From IMG/VR virus record IMGVR_UViG_3300046373_000072, positions 1 to 49,711 of that record: a stretch of DNA of 49,711 bases; one strand, given 5' to 3'. The position numbers and the translations under genes are program-made. Position 1 is the first letter of the stretch; each line of letters opens with the position of its first letter. Under the pieces are notes generated by a model, which searched no databases, was not told where the DNA came from, and was given only the letters and a program-made list of their open reading frames with translations. This DNA comes from a virus. Positions 22,930-29,598 of this stretch are shown one piece after another.

Positions 22930-25752
22930 ATGCCATTCGCACAATATAAAAACGGTGGGACCTCCAATAGTAAATGGGGGTCCTCTTCTTCTGTTAATAC
23001 AGATCCATATTCCGTGGATAAATTAACGCAACAGATTGATAACGCGAATGTTCGTATCAAGGATGCAGGATTTGCTCCACAAAACACGGATAAACGGAAT
23101 GGATTTGAAAAATTTCTGAACCTTCCTCAAAATCAGAATTGGTTTTTCGATACCTTGGAAGTCCTCGGAAGACCTGGGAATGCCGTAAAAAATGTGCTGG
23201 ATAAAGCAGTCGGTACTGGTGCAAAGGAAAGCATAGGAGAAGCTGCCTTAAAAGGGATCTCAGGTAGAGAAAAAGTATCCGGTGCACAGATGGTCAAAGA
23301 TCACTTAGGCATAGAAAACGGATTCAGCAAGTTTCTACTCGGTACCGCTTTAGATATCGGGACCGACCCTTTAACCTTTGTCCCTGGCGGTGTACTTGCT
23401 AAAGGTGTAACTGCACCAGCCAAGTTAGCCGGTAAAGCCGTTAAGGGTGTCTACAATGCCACAGAATCCCTTGTACCGGGACTTAAGACATTACGTGAGA
23501 CTAAAATAGAACCAGCCTTACAGAGCGCTAAAGACGGTCTGGGCTATGCCTTCAATCCGAACTATAAGATTGACGAAACCTTAAACGGTGGAAAGAGCAC
23601 AGCCTTACAGGACCTTTCCCAATCTACAGATAACAGCCGGGCGTTTATGCAAGAGGAAGCGATGAAGAACCTTGCGAATACGGCTAAGAGTGCCGGAGGA
23701 ATAGATACAGGGGTTAATGTTGGCCGCGTTATGGAAGCACCTTTAAAACAGTTTGACAGTCAATACAATTTATTGGATGGTTCAGTCACCGACAATGCGG
23801 ATGAATTGAATCGCCTGATTCAAGATCGTTATGCGGCCATCAGAACAAATCCTGTTCCCGAAGTGGTGACAAAATTAAGGAGCGAGATTGATCAACTAAA
23901 ATCAAATATTCAAAATCCGATCCAAACGGAACTTCCTCGTCCCGTTCGGGATATGCCAACTGATCCTAAAATTCAACAGGCCGCTAAAACGTTAGTGGAA
24001 AGTAACAATACAATTCGAGAGTTTGCAGTCGATAATGGGATTGATATACCTGCTATGGAAGGCTACATGACACACGTATGGAGTCAAGCTGAAAGGGACG
24101 CAAGGAAAATCAATAAACCAGTTAAAATTGATGCAGGCGCTTTTGGTCAAGGGAATCCGAACAAAAACATTTTGAAACAGCGTGAATTAATGGGTAGCGT
24201 CGAAGATATCAACGATAAAATAGGCAAACCGAAGTTCGAACCGAATGCTTACTTCGCATCGGGAATTGGTCAGAAAAGGTTAATTGATTATGTACATGCT
24301 GTGAAATTGCGAAAAGAAGTATTACAGAATCCTGATTTTTCTGTTCCGTTTATAAAAGGGATGGACGTACCTAAAAACGCAGAGGTAATTGACTCCAATA
24401 ATTACACGTTCCTCAAAGAAAGCGGAGATGCATTGGATGGTATTGTCCCAACGGAGAAAATAGGAGGTCAGTACATCGTCACCAAACAAGCTAAGATGGC
24501 GCTGGACCGTTATCAAAAGCTGAACACAGATGAAGGTACTAAAGCTTTCTTAAAGGCATTTGATGGCATACAGAGCCTCTGGAAGAAGGGTGCTCTATTT
24601 TCACTTGGATACCATTTCCGCAACCAAGCAGGCGCCACATTCAACAACTATGTAGCTGGTATGAACACCTTAGATTTAGCCAGGTACACACCGGAAGCTT
24701 TCAAAGAGGTTTCCAAGTCCATAAGCGGTAAAGAGTCAGCTTTATTTACGGAATACCGCAAGCAAGGTTTAGGATCGAACACCTTATCTCAAGTGGAATT
24801 TGCCAAAGTGGGTCAAGAACCGGAGCAGGCGATTCAAAAAACAGTTGATAACATGAGTAAGGATACGAAGGGGCAGATTAAACAGCGGTTGAATCCGCTC
24901 AATGCGTTCCAAACTTCGCAGGAAGTCGGTAATTTCTTCGACCAAGCCAATCGTTTTGCGCTATACAAATGGGCGAAAGATAAAGGGATGACACCCGAAC
25001 AAGCTGCCGCCAAGGTGCGCGAAGTTCAATTTGACTACTCTAAGACTACTCCATTTGAAAAGAATATCGCTACTAGGGTGTTCCCTTTTTATAGATGGAT
25101 GCGGAATAACATTCCCTTTCAAATTAAAACATTCATCAACGATCCACGGAAGTATGAGTACCTGAATAAAGCCCGCTTAAATGCGCAGGAAGCCGTAGGA
25201 CTCAACGAAAACAACATTCCGGATTATATGAAGGAACAGTTTGCAATACCTCTGTACGGTCAAAATGGGAAGGGTAAAATGTTAGGCCTGAACTTACCTT
25301 TGACGGACCTGACCAAACTATCCAAGCCAGGTAAAACACTGGTCGATGCGGTAACACCGTTAGTGAAAACACCAGCGGAGTTAGCTCTGAACTACAATAC
25401 TTTCTTTGGCAAAAAGATTCAGAAATTTGATGGTGAGCAAAAACAATATCAAATTCCTTATACGGATATCGCTTTTGGGGTACCGGTTAAAGGAGCGTAT
25501 GCATTTGAACAAGCAACGGGGCAGATTGGTAGGGGTTTTAGTGGATTCTTGCAGAAGCCAGATACCAAAGATCAAGACATTGTAAACCGTCTACCTTCAC
25601 TAGGTATATCTTCACTGACTAAGCCTTTTGACGCAGAGAAATATGCTTATTATGAGAAGTTAGATCAACTCAAACAGTTGCAGGATTTGATGCTATTTAT
25701 TCAGCAACAGACTGGGGAAAAACCGAGGACGTTGAATCAAATTAAGCGTTAA
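22930..25752 (+). CDS. Large internal virion / ejection protein (probable)
   Basis: 940 aa, the largest protein in the window. Helical and basic, with hydrophobic patches (GFSKFLLGTALDIGTDPLTFVPGGV; ALFSLGYHFRNQAGATFNNYV; RVFPFYRWMRNNIPFQI) that could act in the membrane. Proteins of this size and type after the tail genes of podoviruses are usually packed in the head and ejected with the DNA. No lytic transglycosylase motif was seen. The stop overlaps the minus-strand ORF at 25749. Confidence 0.6.
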   Translation: MPFAQYKNGGTSNSKWGSSSSVNTDPYSVDKLTQQIDNANVRIKDAGFAPQNTDKRNGFEKFLNLPQNQNWFFDTLEVLGRPGNAVKNVLDKAVGTGAKESIGEAALKGISGREKVSGAQMVKDHLGIENGFSKFLLGTALDIGTDPLTFVPGGVLAKGVTAPAKLAGKAVKGVYNATESLVPGLKTLRETKIEPALQSAKDGLGYAFNPNYKIDETLNGGKSTALQDLSQSTDNSRAFMQEEAMKNLANTAKSAGGIDTGVNVGRVMEAPLKQFDSQYNLLDGSVTDNADELNRLIQDRYAAIRTNPVPEVVTKLRSEIDQLKSNIQNPIQTELPRPVRDMPTDPKIQQAAKTLVESNNTIREFAVDNGIDIPAMEGYMTHVWSQAERDARKINKPVKIDAGAFGQGNPNKNILKQRELMGSVEDINDKIGKPKFEPNAYFASGIGQKRLIDYVHAVKLRKEVLQNPDFSVPFIKGMDVPKNAEVIDSNNYTFLKESGDALDGIVPTEKIGGQYIVTKQAKMALDRYQKLNTDEGTKAFLKAFDGIQSLWKKGALFSLGYHFRNQAGATFNNYVAGMNTLDLARYTPEAFKEVSKSISGKESALFTEYRKQGLGSNTLSQVEFAKVGQEPEQAIQKTVDNMSKDTKGQIKQRLNPLNAFQTSQEVGNFFDQANRFALYKWAKDKGMTPEQAAAKVREVQFDYSKTTPFEKNIATRVFPFYRWMRNNIPFQIKTFINDPRKYEYLNKARLNAQEAVGLNENNIPDYMKEQFAIPLYGQNGKGKMLGLNLPLTDLTKLSKPGKTLVDAVTPLVKTPAELALNYNTFFGKKIQKFDGEQKQYQIPYTDIAFGVPVKGAYAFEQATGQIGRGFSGFLQKPDTKDQDIVNRLPSLGISSLTKPFDAEKYAYYEKLDQLKQLQDLMLFIQQQTGEKPRTLNQIKR

Positions 25753-25889
25753 TCTTTCTTCTTAAAAAACCAATCACCAATACGGCCAACTTCACCTATC
25801 AGCGCGGCACAAAAGAGCATGAATACACCTAAGAAAAGGTTGAACCAACCGTTCAATTCATCTTTGATCATGTCTAGCCAATGCATCAT
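25749..25889 (-). CDS. Small single-pass membrane protein, antisense to the virion operon
   Basis: 46 aa (MMHWLDMIKDELNG...KKKD). One hydrophobic segment of about 16 residues (WFNLFLGVFMLFCAALIG) and a basic tail, so probably N-out or N-in with the tail inside. GAGGTGAT lies right before the ATG, and an extended -10 lies 15 bases upstream. It is the only minus-strand gene between the structural and lysis genes, so it may be expressed in the lysogen (exclusion or conversion) or be a lysis regulator. Confidence 0.6.
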   Translation of the reverse strand: MMHWLDMIKDELNGWFNLFLGVFMLFCAALIGEVGRIGDWFFKKKD

Positions 25890-25903
25890 ATCACCTCAAT
25901 ACT

Positions 25904-25912
25904 ATTATACCA
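25904..25912 (-). promoter_or_regulatory. Extended -10 promoter of the small membrane protein
   Basis: TGGTATAAT on the minus strand (TATAAT 25909-25904). The leader would be only a few bases, with the ribosome site at its very 5' end. No clear -35. Confidence 0.55.
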
Positions 25913-25958
25913 TGCCGTCCACTAGGGCGGCTTATTCTATTAAGGAGCGTGATGCCAT

Positions 25959-26120
25959 TTGATTGAATTTGACCCATGCGAATATTCACAATCTGCCTGC
26001 ACCGACGATGAGCTGCGTGACATTCTCATGCTATGCGGACCCAAGGTAAAGGATTTACTGCTCCTGTGCGTGGAGGTGCAACATGACCCTATTCTCACTC
26101 CTGCTACAAAGCTGGGATGA
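25959..26120 (+). CDS. Small Cys/Leu-containing hypothetical protein
   Basis: 53 aa with a TTG start 11 bases after AAGGAG; the ATG at 25952 gives only four codons. Sequence begins with DPCEYSQSACTDDELRDILM. It overlaps the next gene by 38 bases and lies at the head of the lysis cassette. No family recognised. Confidence 0.5.
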   Translation: MIEFDPCEYSQSACTDDELRDILMLCGPKVKDLLLLCVEVQHDPILTPATKLG

Positions 26121-26670
26121 AATCCTAAGGTTCGCCAGCGACCTACATAATACCGGAGTCAGCTGGGGAGCCGTAATAACCGCGATTATCTTCTGGGGTA
26201 AGCTTAACCGCAATAAAAAGTATCACGAGCGCGATAAGCGCATTGAAGAAAGAACAACTCGGACGGAAGCAAAAATTGATGCCATTATGGAGAAAGTGGG
26301 TGTAGAGTGTGCAAACTTGAAAGTTACCGACACTTTAGCAGGGAATACCAAAATGTCCTCTACATCGCACTCGGTGGGCATATCAGTTGTCCGTATTGCA
26401 AAACGATTCACAAATTACCTTATTGGGGGGAAAACGATTATGGAGAAGTTGAAATCACGGAAGTTATGGATGGCGCTATTAGCGGCGGTGTTACCTATCA
26501 TTAATACTGAATTTGCTCTAGGATTGGACACCAACTCCGTCTTAGCGGTCATAGGCGTTATTGCTACCTACATCTTAGGACAAGCTCACGTTGACGCGAA
26601 GAAAGAGCAGAATGGGGGTATAGTCGATGAGCTTGCGAAACCTACAGATACCTCAATCAGCACTAAATAG
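26083..26670 (+). CDS. Membrane protein with holin-like C-terminal half
   Basis: 195 aa after GGAGGTG. Residues 20-40 have a hydrophobic stretch (VSWGAVITAIIFWGKL) followed by a charged helix. The C-terminal half begins MEKLKSRKLWMALLAAVL (ATG 26440, with GGGGGG 9 bases before) and has two hydrophobic segments, like small holins of Bacillales phages. So either one long protein or two proteins from an internal start. The junction around 100-118 looks unlike either part. An overlapping ORF (26307-26504, with a CPYC motif) shares this region. Confidence 0.6.
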   Translation: MTLFSLLLQSWDEILRFASDLHNTGVSWGAVITAIIFWGKLNRNKKYHERDKRIEERTTRTEAKIDAIMEKVGVECANLKVTDTLAGNTKMSSTSHSVGISVVRIAKRFTNYLIGGKTIMEKLKSRKLWMALLAAVLPIINTEFALGLDTNSVLAVIGVIATYILGQAHVDAKKEQNGGIVDELAKPTDTSISTK

Positions 26671-27379
26671 TCTGGGTTGTAAACAGATCATTGATGTTGT
26701 GGACCAGCTGCCGGTTAATCCTAATTACACATGGGAGCAACTTGCCGGCCGCCGCGATATCAACGATTTAACAACCATTGGTCTGCATCATGACGATTAT
26801 CCAAAAGCGAGTAGGGCAAAGTGGAGCGACATTGATTTTATGGTGGATGTGGCCAAAGATCATATCAAATTGAAAAAGAATGAAAAGCTCGGTGATGCAG
26901 GATTCCCTTATCACTTTTGGATCAGGAACGGTCAAGCCTACCAAACGAATAATGTCCTAGACCGCACCTATGGTATCGGCAGCAATAACGGGTACATCGT
27001 TCACATTTGCGTATCAGGCCGGTATACAGTGGATAATTTAACCGATGAAGACCGTAATGCGCTGCTAGGTGTGATGTATGCCCTCACAGTGGAGTTACCG
27101 GCTTATAAAGAGGTAAAAGGGCATTGTGAGCTTAATCCGACTGCATGCCCAGTTTATAACTATGTAGGGATTCGTGAGGATTTAAAGAAGTTTCAACTTG
27201 AAATGAAAGCCGCCGCAGACCCTTCCCAAATCAAAGTGAACGCCTACAAAGCTACCGAACAACACCGATACCTGTACAATCAATATATCGCGGATCCGGT
27301 AGCCAATAAGTGGCTTGAGCCGTATTTGCTTAAGATGGATGAAGTCACAAGGGATATGGGTATGTACTTCGGTCAATAA
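26627..27379 (+). CDS. N-acetylmuramoyl-L-alanine amidase endolysin
   Basis: 250 aa after GGGGGT. Amidase_2 family: zinc ligands in IGLHHDD (first His), and GHCELNPTACP (second His and the acid/Cys pair) are visible. Role: cuts the peptidoglycan amide bond to lyse the host. The C-terminal 60 residues lack a recognised cell-wall binding repeat. It overlaps the holin-like gene by 44 bases, the standard lysis order, and is followed by a strong bidirectional terminator. Confidence 0.88.
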   Translation: MSLRNLQIPQSALNSLGCKQIIDVVDQLPVNPNYTWEQLAGRRDINDLTTIGLHHDDYPKASRAKWSDIDFMVDVAKDHIKLKKNEKLGDAGFPYHFWIRNGQAYQTNNVLDRTYGIGSNNGYIVHICVSGRYTVDNLTDEDRNALLGVMYALTVELPAYKEVKGHCELNPTACPVYNYVGIREDLKKFQLEMKAAADPSQIKVNAYKATEQHRYLYNQYIADPVANKWLEPYLLKMDEVTRDMGMYFGQ

Positions 27380-27416
27380 ATAAAAGCCCTCACATTAATC
27401 TGTGGGGGCTTCATTC
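27380..27416. terminator. Bidirectional terminator between lysis and accessory operons
   Basis: AAGCCCTCACA-TTAATC-TGTGGGGGCTT, an 11-bp stem with one G-T. T-rich on both sides (TTCATTCATT on plus, TTTTATTT on minus). It ends two converging transcripts. Confidence 0.85.
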
Positions 27417-27617
27417 ATTATTATGCTTATACCTCTCATGGTAAACTTCAAGTAATCCATCCTCATGCATAAATATATGATATACCTTAATCCCAATTGT
27501 TAACGTATAACAGAGTTTCTCAGGGTTCCGTCCTTCTGTGCCGAAGAATTTCAACTCGCCACGTTTCATCATATAGGATTTGGCTTCTTCTAATGAAGGG
27601 AATTGTTTCGACTTCAT
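27411..27617 (-). CDS. Small hypothetical protein (accessory operon)
   Basis: 68 aa on the minus strand, last gene of the accessory operon. AAAGGAGTAACC lies before the ATG. Begins MKSKQFPSLEEAKSYMMKRGEL, then a beta section. No family recognised. Confidence 0.6.
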   Translation of the reverse strand: MKSKQFPSLEEAKSYMMKRGELKFFGTEGRNPEKLCYTLTIGIKVYHIFMHEDGLLEVYHERYKHNNE

Positions 27618-27619
27618 GG

Positions 27620-27847
27620 TTACTCCTTTAGTTGATCTAAAGCTTTACGTGCTACCGCTCCTGACATATGATTGGGTAATGCAATTATATTGTCTAAAGC
27701 CTTCTGTGCTATCTCTAGGCGTTGTAGGAGGTATTCCACATCTTCTTCTGGTCCGTTGTCATGATATGGTGTTCCATGCGCGGACTCATGAACTACAATA
27801 TAATGTCCTTTTTCCAACCGTTCCTTAATACTCTCTAATCTACTCAT
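27620..27847 (-). CDS. Small hypothetical protein (accessory operon)
   Basis: 75 aa on the minus strand after TAGGAGG. Helical at both ends (LESIKERLEKGHYI, EYLLQRLEIAQKALDNI). Two bases separate it from the next gene, so the two form a transcription unit. Resembles in style the 88-aa protein at 48994-49260 but no firm family. Confidence 0.6.
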   Translation of the reverse strand: MSRLESIKERLEKGHYIVVHESAHGTPYHDNGPEEDVEYLLQRLEIAQKALDNIIALPNHMSGAVARKALDQLKE

Positions 27848-28028
27848 GGGAACCTCCTAAAATCTCAACAATTTGTGATTCACCATGTTTTATTATTCGA
27901 TCCATCATCACCTTTGAATCCTCAGGTGGATCTTCTTGGAACAACTTTCGATAGTGTTCACGGTAAAATTCATCCATCGGCTTAACATAGTGTTCTTTAA
28001 AGACATCATTAAATTTACTTAAATCCAT
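27840..28028 (-). CDS. Small hypothetical protein (accessory operon)
   Basis: 62 aa. Start ATG 28028 was chosen for its better spacing to GGAGG (7 bases); ATG 28034 is too close. Aromatic and charged (FNDVFKEHYVKPMDEFYREHYRKLF). Repeat copy C lies just upstream. Confidence 0.6.
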   Translation of the reverse strand: MDLSKFNDVFKEHYVKPMDEFYREHYRKLFQEDPPEDSKVMMDRIIKHGESQIVEILGGSHE

Positions 28029-28062
28029 TTTCATTCCTCCATTACTATATAGACCCTCTTTT

Positions 28063-28120
28063 ACGGCTGTCGCTTCGCTAGGCTTATGCTGTCGGACGGT
28101 GCCCTTCGGTCAAGCAAGTT
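28063..28120 (+). repeat. Mosaic intergenic repeat, copy C
   Basis: ACGGCTGTCGCTTCGCTAGG...GTCGGACGGTGCCCTTCGGTCAAG. On the minus strand it is followed by GTCTATATAGTAA, a segment also found beside copy D. It separates two small accessory genes. Confidence 0.75.
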
Positions 28121-28300
28121 CTAAACAAAGTCAATCTGTCCATCATCAGCCTTTGTGTGTTCTACTTCATCTGCCGAAATCCATTTATCACTTTTCCACC
28201 ATAAAGGTGAAACCACAAGATAATCTTTGCCATCGTTGTGAACTTCTAATACCTTGTGCCACATATCATGAACAAATACTAACGAACCAACTTTATTCAT
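28121..28300 (-). CDS. Small hypothetical protein flanked by repeats
   Basis: 59 aa from ATG 28300 (AAGGAGG 10 bases upstream; ATG 28306 is too close). Sequence MNKVGSLVFVHDMWHKVLEV...WWKSDKWISADEVE looks like a small beta barrel. It lies between repeat copies C and J, like a cassette. Unknown function. Confidence 0.6.
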   Translation of the reverse strand: MNKVGSLVFVHDMWHKVLEVHNDGKDYLVVSPLWWKSDKWISADEVEHTKADDGQIDFV

Positions 28301-28320
28301 CCTCATAACCTCCTTCTGTT

Positions 28321-28372
28321 TTGATCTTGCGCGAAGCGTCCCCCGATTCGACCGAATAGGCCCGAGCCGAAT
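28321..28372 (-). repeat. Mosaic intergenic repeat, copy J
   Basis: On the minus strand it reads CGGCTCGGGCC...TTCGGTCGAATCGGG and ends CTTCGCGCAAGATCAA just before the ribosome site of the 59-aa gene. This is the same leader tail as copies A and B. Confidence 0.7.
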
Positions 28373-28419
28373 GAAAATATTTAATCTTTTATTTACTATA
28401 TAGACTAAAACCTTCTTTT

Positions 28420-28455
28420 ACGGCCTCCACTTCGTTAAGCGGATGCTGTCGGGCG
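28420..28455 (+). repeat. Mosaic intergenic repeat, copy D
   Basis: ACGGCCTCCACTTCGTTAAG followed by CGGATGCTGTCGGGCG. It contains the same 26-base core as copy F at 35529, in reverse orientation to it. Located after the YopX gene. Confidence 0.8.
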
Positions 28456-28460
28456 TAGGA

Positions 28461-28832
28461 TTACTTTAAAAGATCGGGACTCTCGTAGATGTTTCCGATG
28501 ACTTCAACAGCACATTTACCATCTACGGCATATTGCCATACAGGAAACCTGAGTTCTTTTGAAAGCACGTTTTCTGTCTTTAGAACTTTGAAAAAGTATT
28601 GTGCATGACTTTGCAACCAATCTACCCGATAGATTGTGTGCGCACCGGAACTTACCAAATCTCCTTCGTAAATGTCCCGACCGTCGCAGTCCTCTAGTCC
28701 AATGAACTGCATTATGGGTACGTCATACACGCCGTGGTAGATTGTTACGTACCGTCCAACTAAATCAGAGAAGTCAAAATACTTCATCCCGCCTAATTTG
28801 TCCCAACCACGGAACTTAAACTCCCTGTCCAT
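28461..28832 (-). CDS. YopX-family phage protein
   Basis: 123 aa. Start ATG 28832 (AGAGG upstream) was preferred to 28856, which would add KKRGDP residues. The pattern MDREFKFRGWD.LGGMKYFDF...IMQFIGLEDCDGRDIYEGDLV is typical of the YopX family, common in temperate phages of Firmicutes; the function is not known. Overlaps the next gene by 17 bases. Confidence 0.88.
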   Translation of the reverse strand: MDREFKFRGWDKLGGMKYFDFSDLVGRYVTIYHGVYDVPIMQFIGLEDCDGRDIYEGDLVSSGAHTIYRVDWLQSHAQYFFKVLKTENVLSKELRFPVWQYAVDGKCAVEVIGNIYESPDLLK

Positions 28833-28998
28833 TGGATCGCCTCTCTTTTTGCTCACGTTTGAAATATCTGTTCGGGTTGTTTTCTATCATTTCTTCCCAT
28901 AGGTACACTCTTAGCACCTTCTGTGGTTTCTTCCATTCGTTATCCCACAAGGTCATTCCGCTGTATATGTCACTGAATTTTAATGGTTCATCCTTCAC
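28816..28998 (-). CDS. Small hypothetical protein (accessory operon)
   Basis: 60 aa on the minus strand, with AGGGAGGAAT upstream. Begins MKDEPLKFSDIYSGMTLWDNEW and ends basic (KREQKERRSNGQGV). Coupled to the YopX gene by overlap. No family recognised. Confidence 0.6.
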   Translation of the reverse strand: MKDEPLKFSDIYSGMTLWDNEWKKPQKVLRVYLWEEMIENNPNRYFKREQKERRSNGQGV

Positions 28999-29000
28999 AG

Positions 29001-29210
29001 TTATTCCTCCCTAAACATACTTTCTAAACTCCATCCCGTAGCTTTCTGTATCCGCATGACATAACCTATATTGGGTATCGGACCGTTAGGCTGACACCAC
29101 GCATTCATTTGCTGTTTGGTCGCTCCGATCTGTTTAGCTAACCAAGCCTGCGAACGTCCTTCACTTTCCAATAATTCACCTATGTAGCATCTGACTTTTA
29201 ACTTTGTCAC
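29001..29210 (-). CDS. XRE-type helix-turn-helix regulator
   Basis: 69 aa from GTG 29210 (GGGAGGA upstream); starts at 29225 or earlier are also possible. Helix-turn-helix SQAWLAKQIGATKQQMNAWCQ is of the Cro/CI (XRE) type. It is the first gene of the accessory operon and lies downstream of the inverted repeat at 29283-29310, so self-regulation is plausible. Confidence 0.75.
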   Translation of the reverse strand: MTKLKVRCYIGELLESEGRSQAWLAKQIGATKQQMNAWCQPNGPIPNIGYVMRIQKATGWSLESMFREE

Positions 29211-29258
29211 GGCTGATCCTCCCACGTAAGTACCTCCTTTCATTATGATTGTAATTCT

Positions 29259-29267
29259 ATTATAACA
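29259..29267 (-). promoter_or_regulatory. Extended -10 promoter for the accessory operon
   Basis: TGTTATAAT on the minus strand (TATAAT 29264-29259). The -35 region is AT-rich and poorly matched, and overlaps the inverted repeat operator. Confidence 0.55.
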
Positions 29268-29282
29268 CAAACATAACAAAAT

Positions 29283-29310
29283 AACATTATTAAAGTAATA
29301 AAATAATGTT
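29283..29310. promoter_or_regulatory. Inverted-repeat operator
   Basis: AACATTATT and AATAATGTT, a perfect 9-base inverted repeat with a 10-base centre, at the -35 region of the accessory operon. Half-site spacing of about 19 bases suits a dimeric XRE repressor. Confidence 0.6.
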
Positions 29311-29330
29311 ACTAAAAGATAAGTTTTAGA

Positions 29331-29382
29331 TTGACCGAAGGGCATCAAGACGACTGAACCGCACAGCGTAGCGGAAGCCGTA
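29331..29382 (-). repeat. Mosaic intergenic repeat, copy H
   Basis: On the minus strand: ACGGCTTCCGCTACGCTGTG...CAGTCGTCTTGATGCCCTTCGGTCA. Located between the accessory operon promoter and the tRNA gene. From 29383 to 29485 no gene is seen; the stretch is AT-rich. Confidence 0.65.
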
Positions 29383-29485
29383 GAGGGTTTAGGAATAGAT
29401 ATTATGGGGATCATGGATAATGGGGGAGTTTATTTCGTACTTATATATGTAATAGCTCGGTAAGGCATATGAAACCCTGATATAA

Positions 29486-29559
29486 CGGGTAGTGGCTCAG
29501 CTTGGTAGAGCGCACGGCTGGGGGTCGTGAGGTCGCAGGTTCGATTCCTGTCTACCCGA
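29486..29559 (+). tRNA. tRNA-Pro (anticodon GGG)
   Basis: 74 bases forming a full cloverleaf: acceptor CGGGTAG/CTACCCG, D-stem GCTC/GAGC, anticodon stem CACGG/TCGTG with loop CTGGGGG (anticodon GGG, Pro), T-arm GCAGG-TTCGATT-CCTGT, discriminator A. CCA is not encoded. It lies 20 bases from the 3' end of the integrase gene. It may be a phage-carried tRNA or a tRNA used and restored as an attachment site. Confidence 0.9.
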
Positions 29560-29560
29560 T

Positions 29561-29598
29561 AAAAAGAAGTGGATCCTGCTTATGTGGGGTCCACTTCT
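29561..29598 (-). terminator. Terminator of the integrase gene
   Basis: On the minus strand AGAAGTGGA and TCCACTTCT pair perfectly over 9 bases, followed by TTTTTATC. The left arm overlaps the last codons of the integrase. Confidence 0.8.

Noticed and set aside
26307-26504. 65-aa overlapping ORF with CPYC motif
   Set aside because: Poor ribosome site and fully inside the holin-like ORF. Kept only as a remark; it could be an old frame or an overprinted gene.
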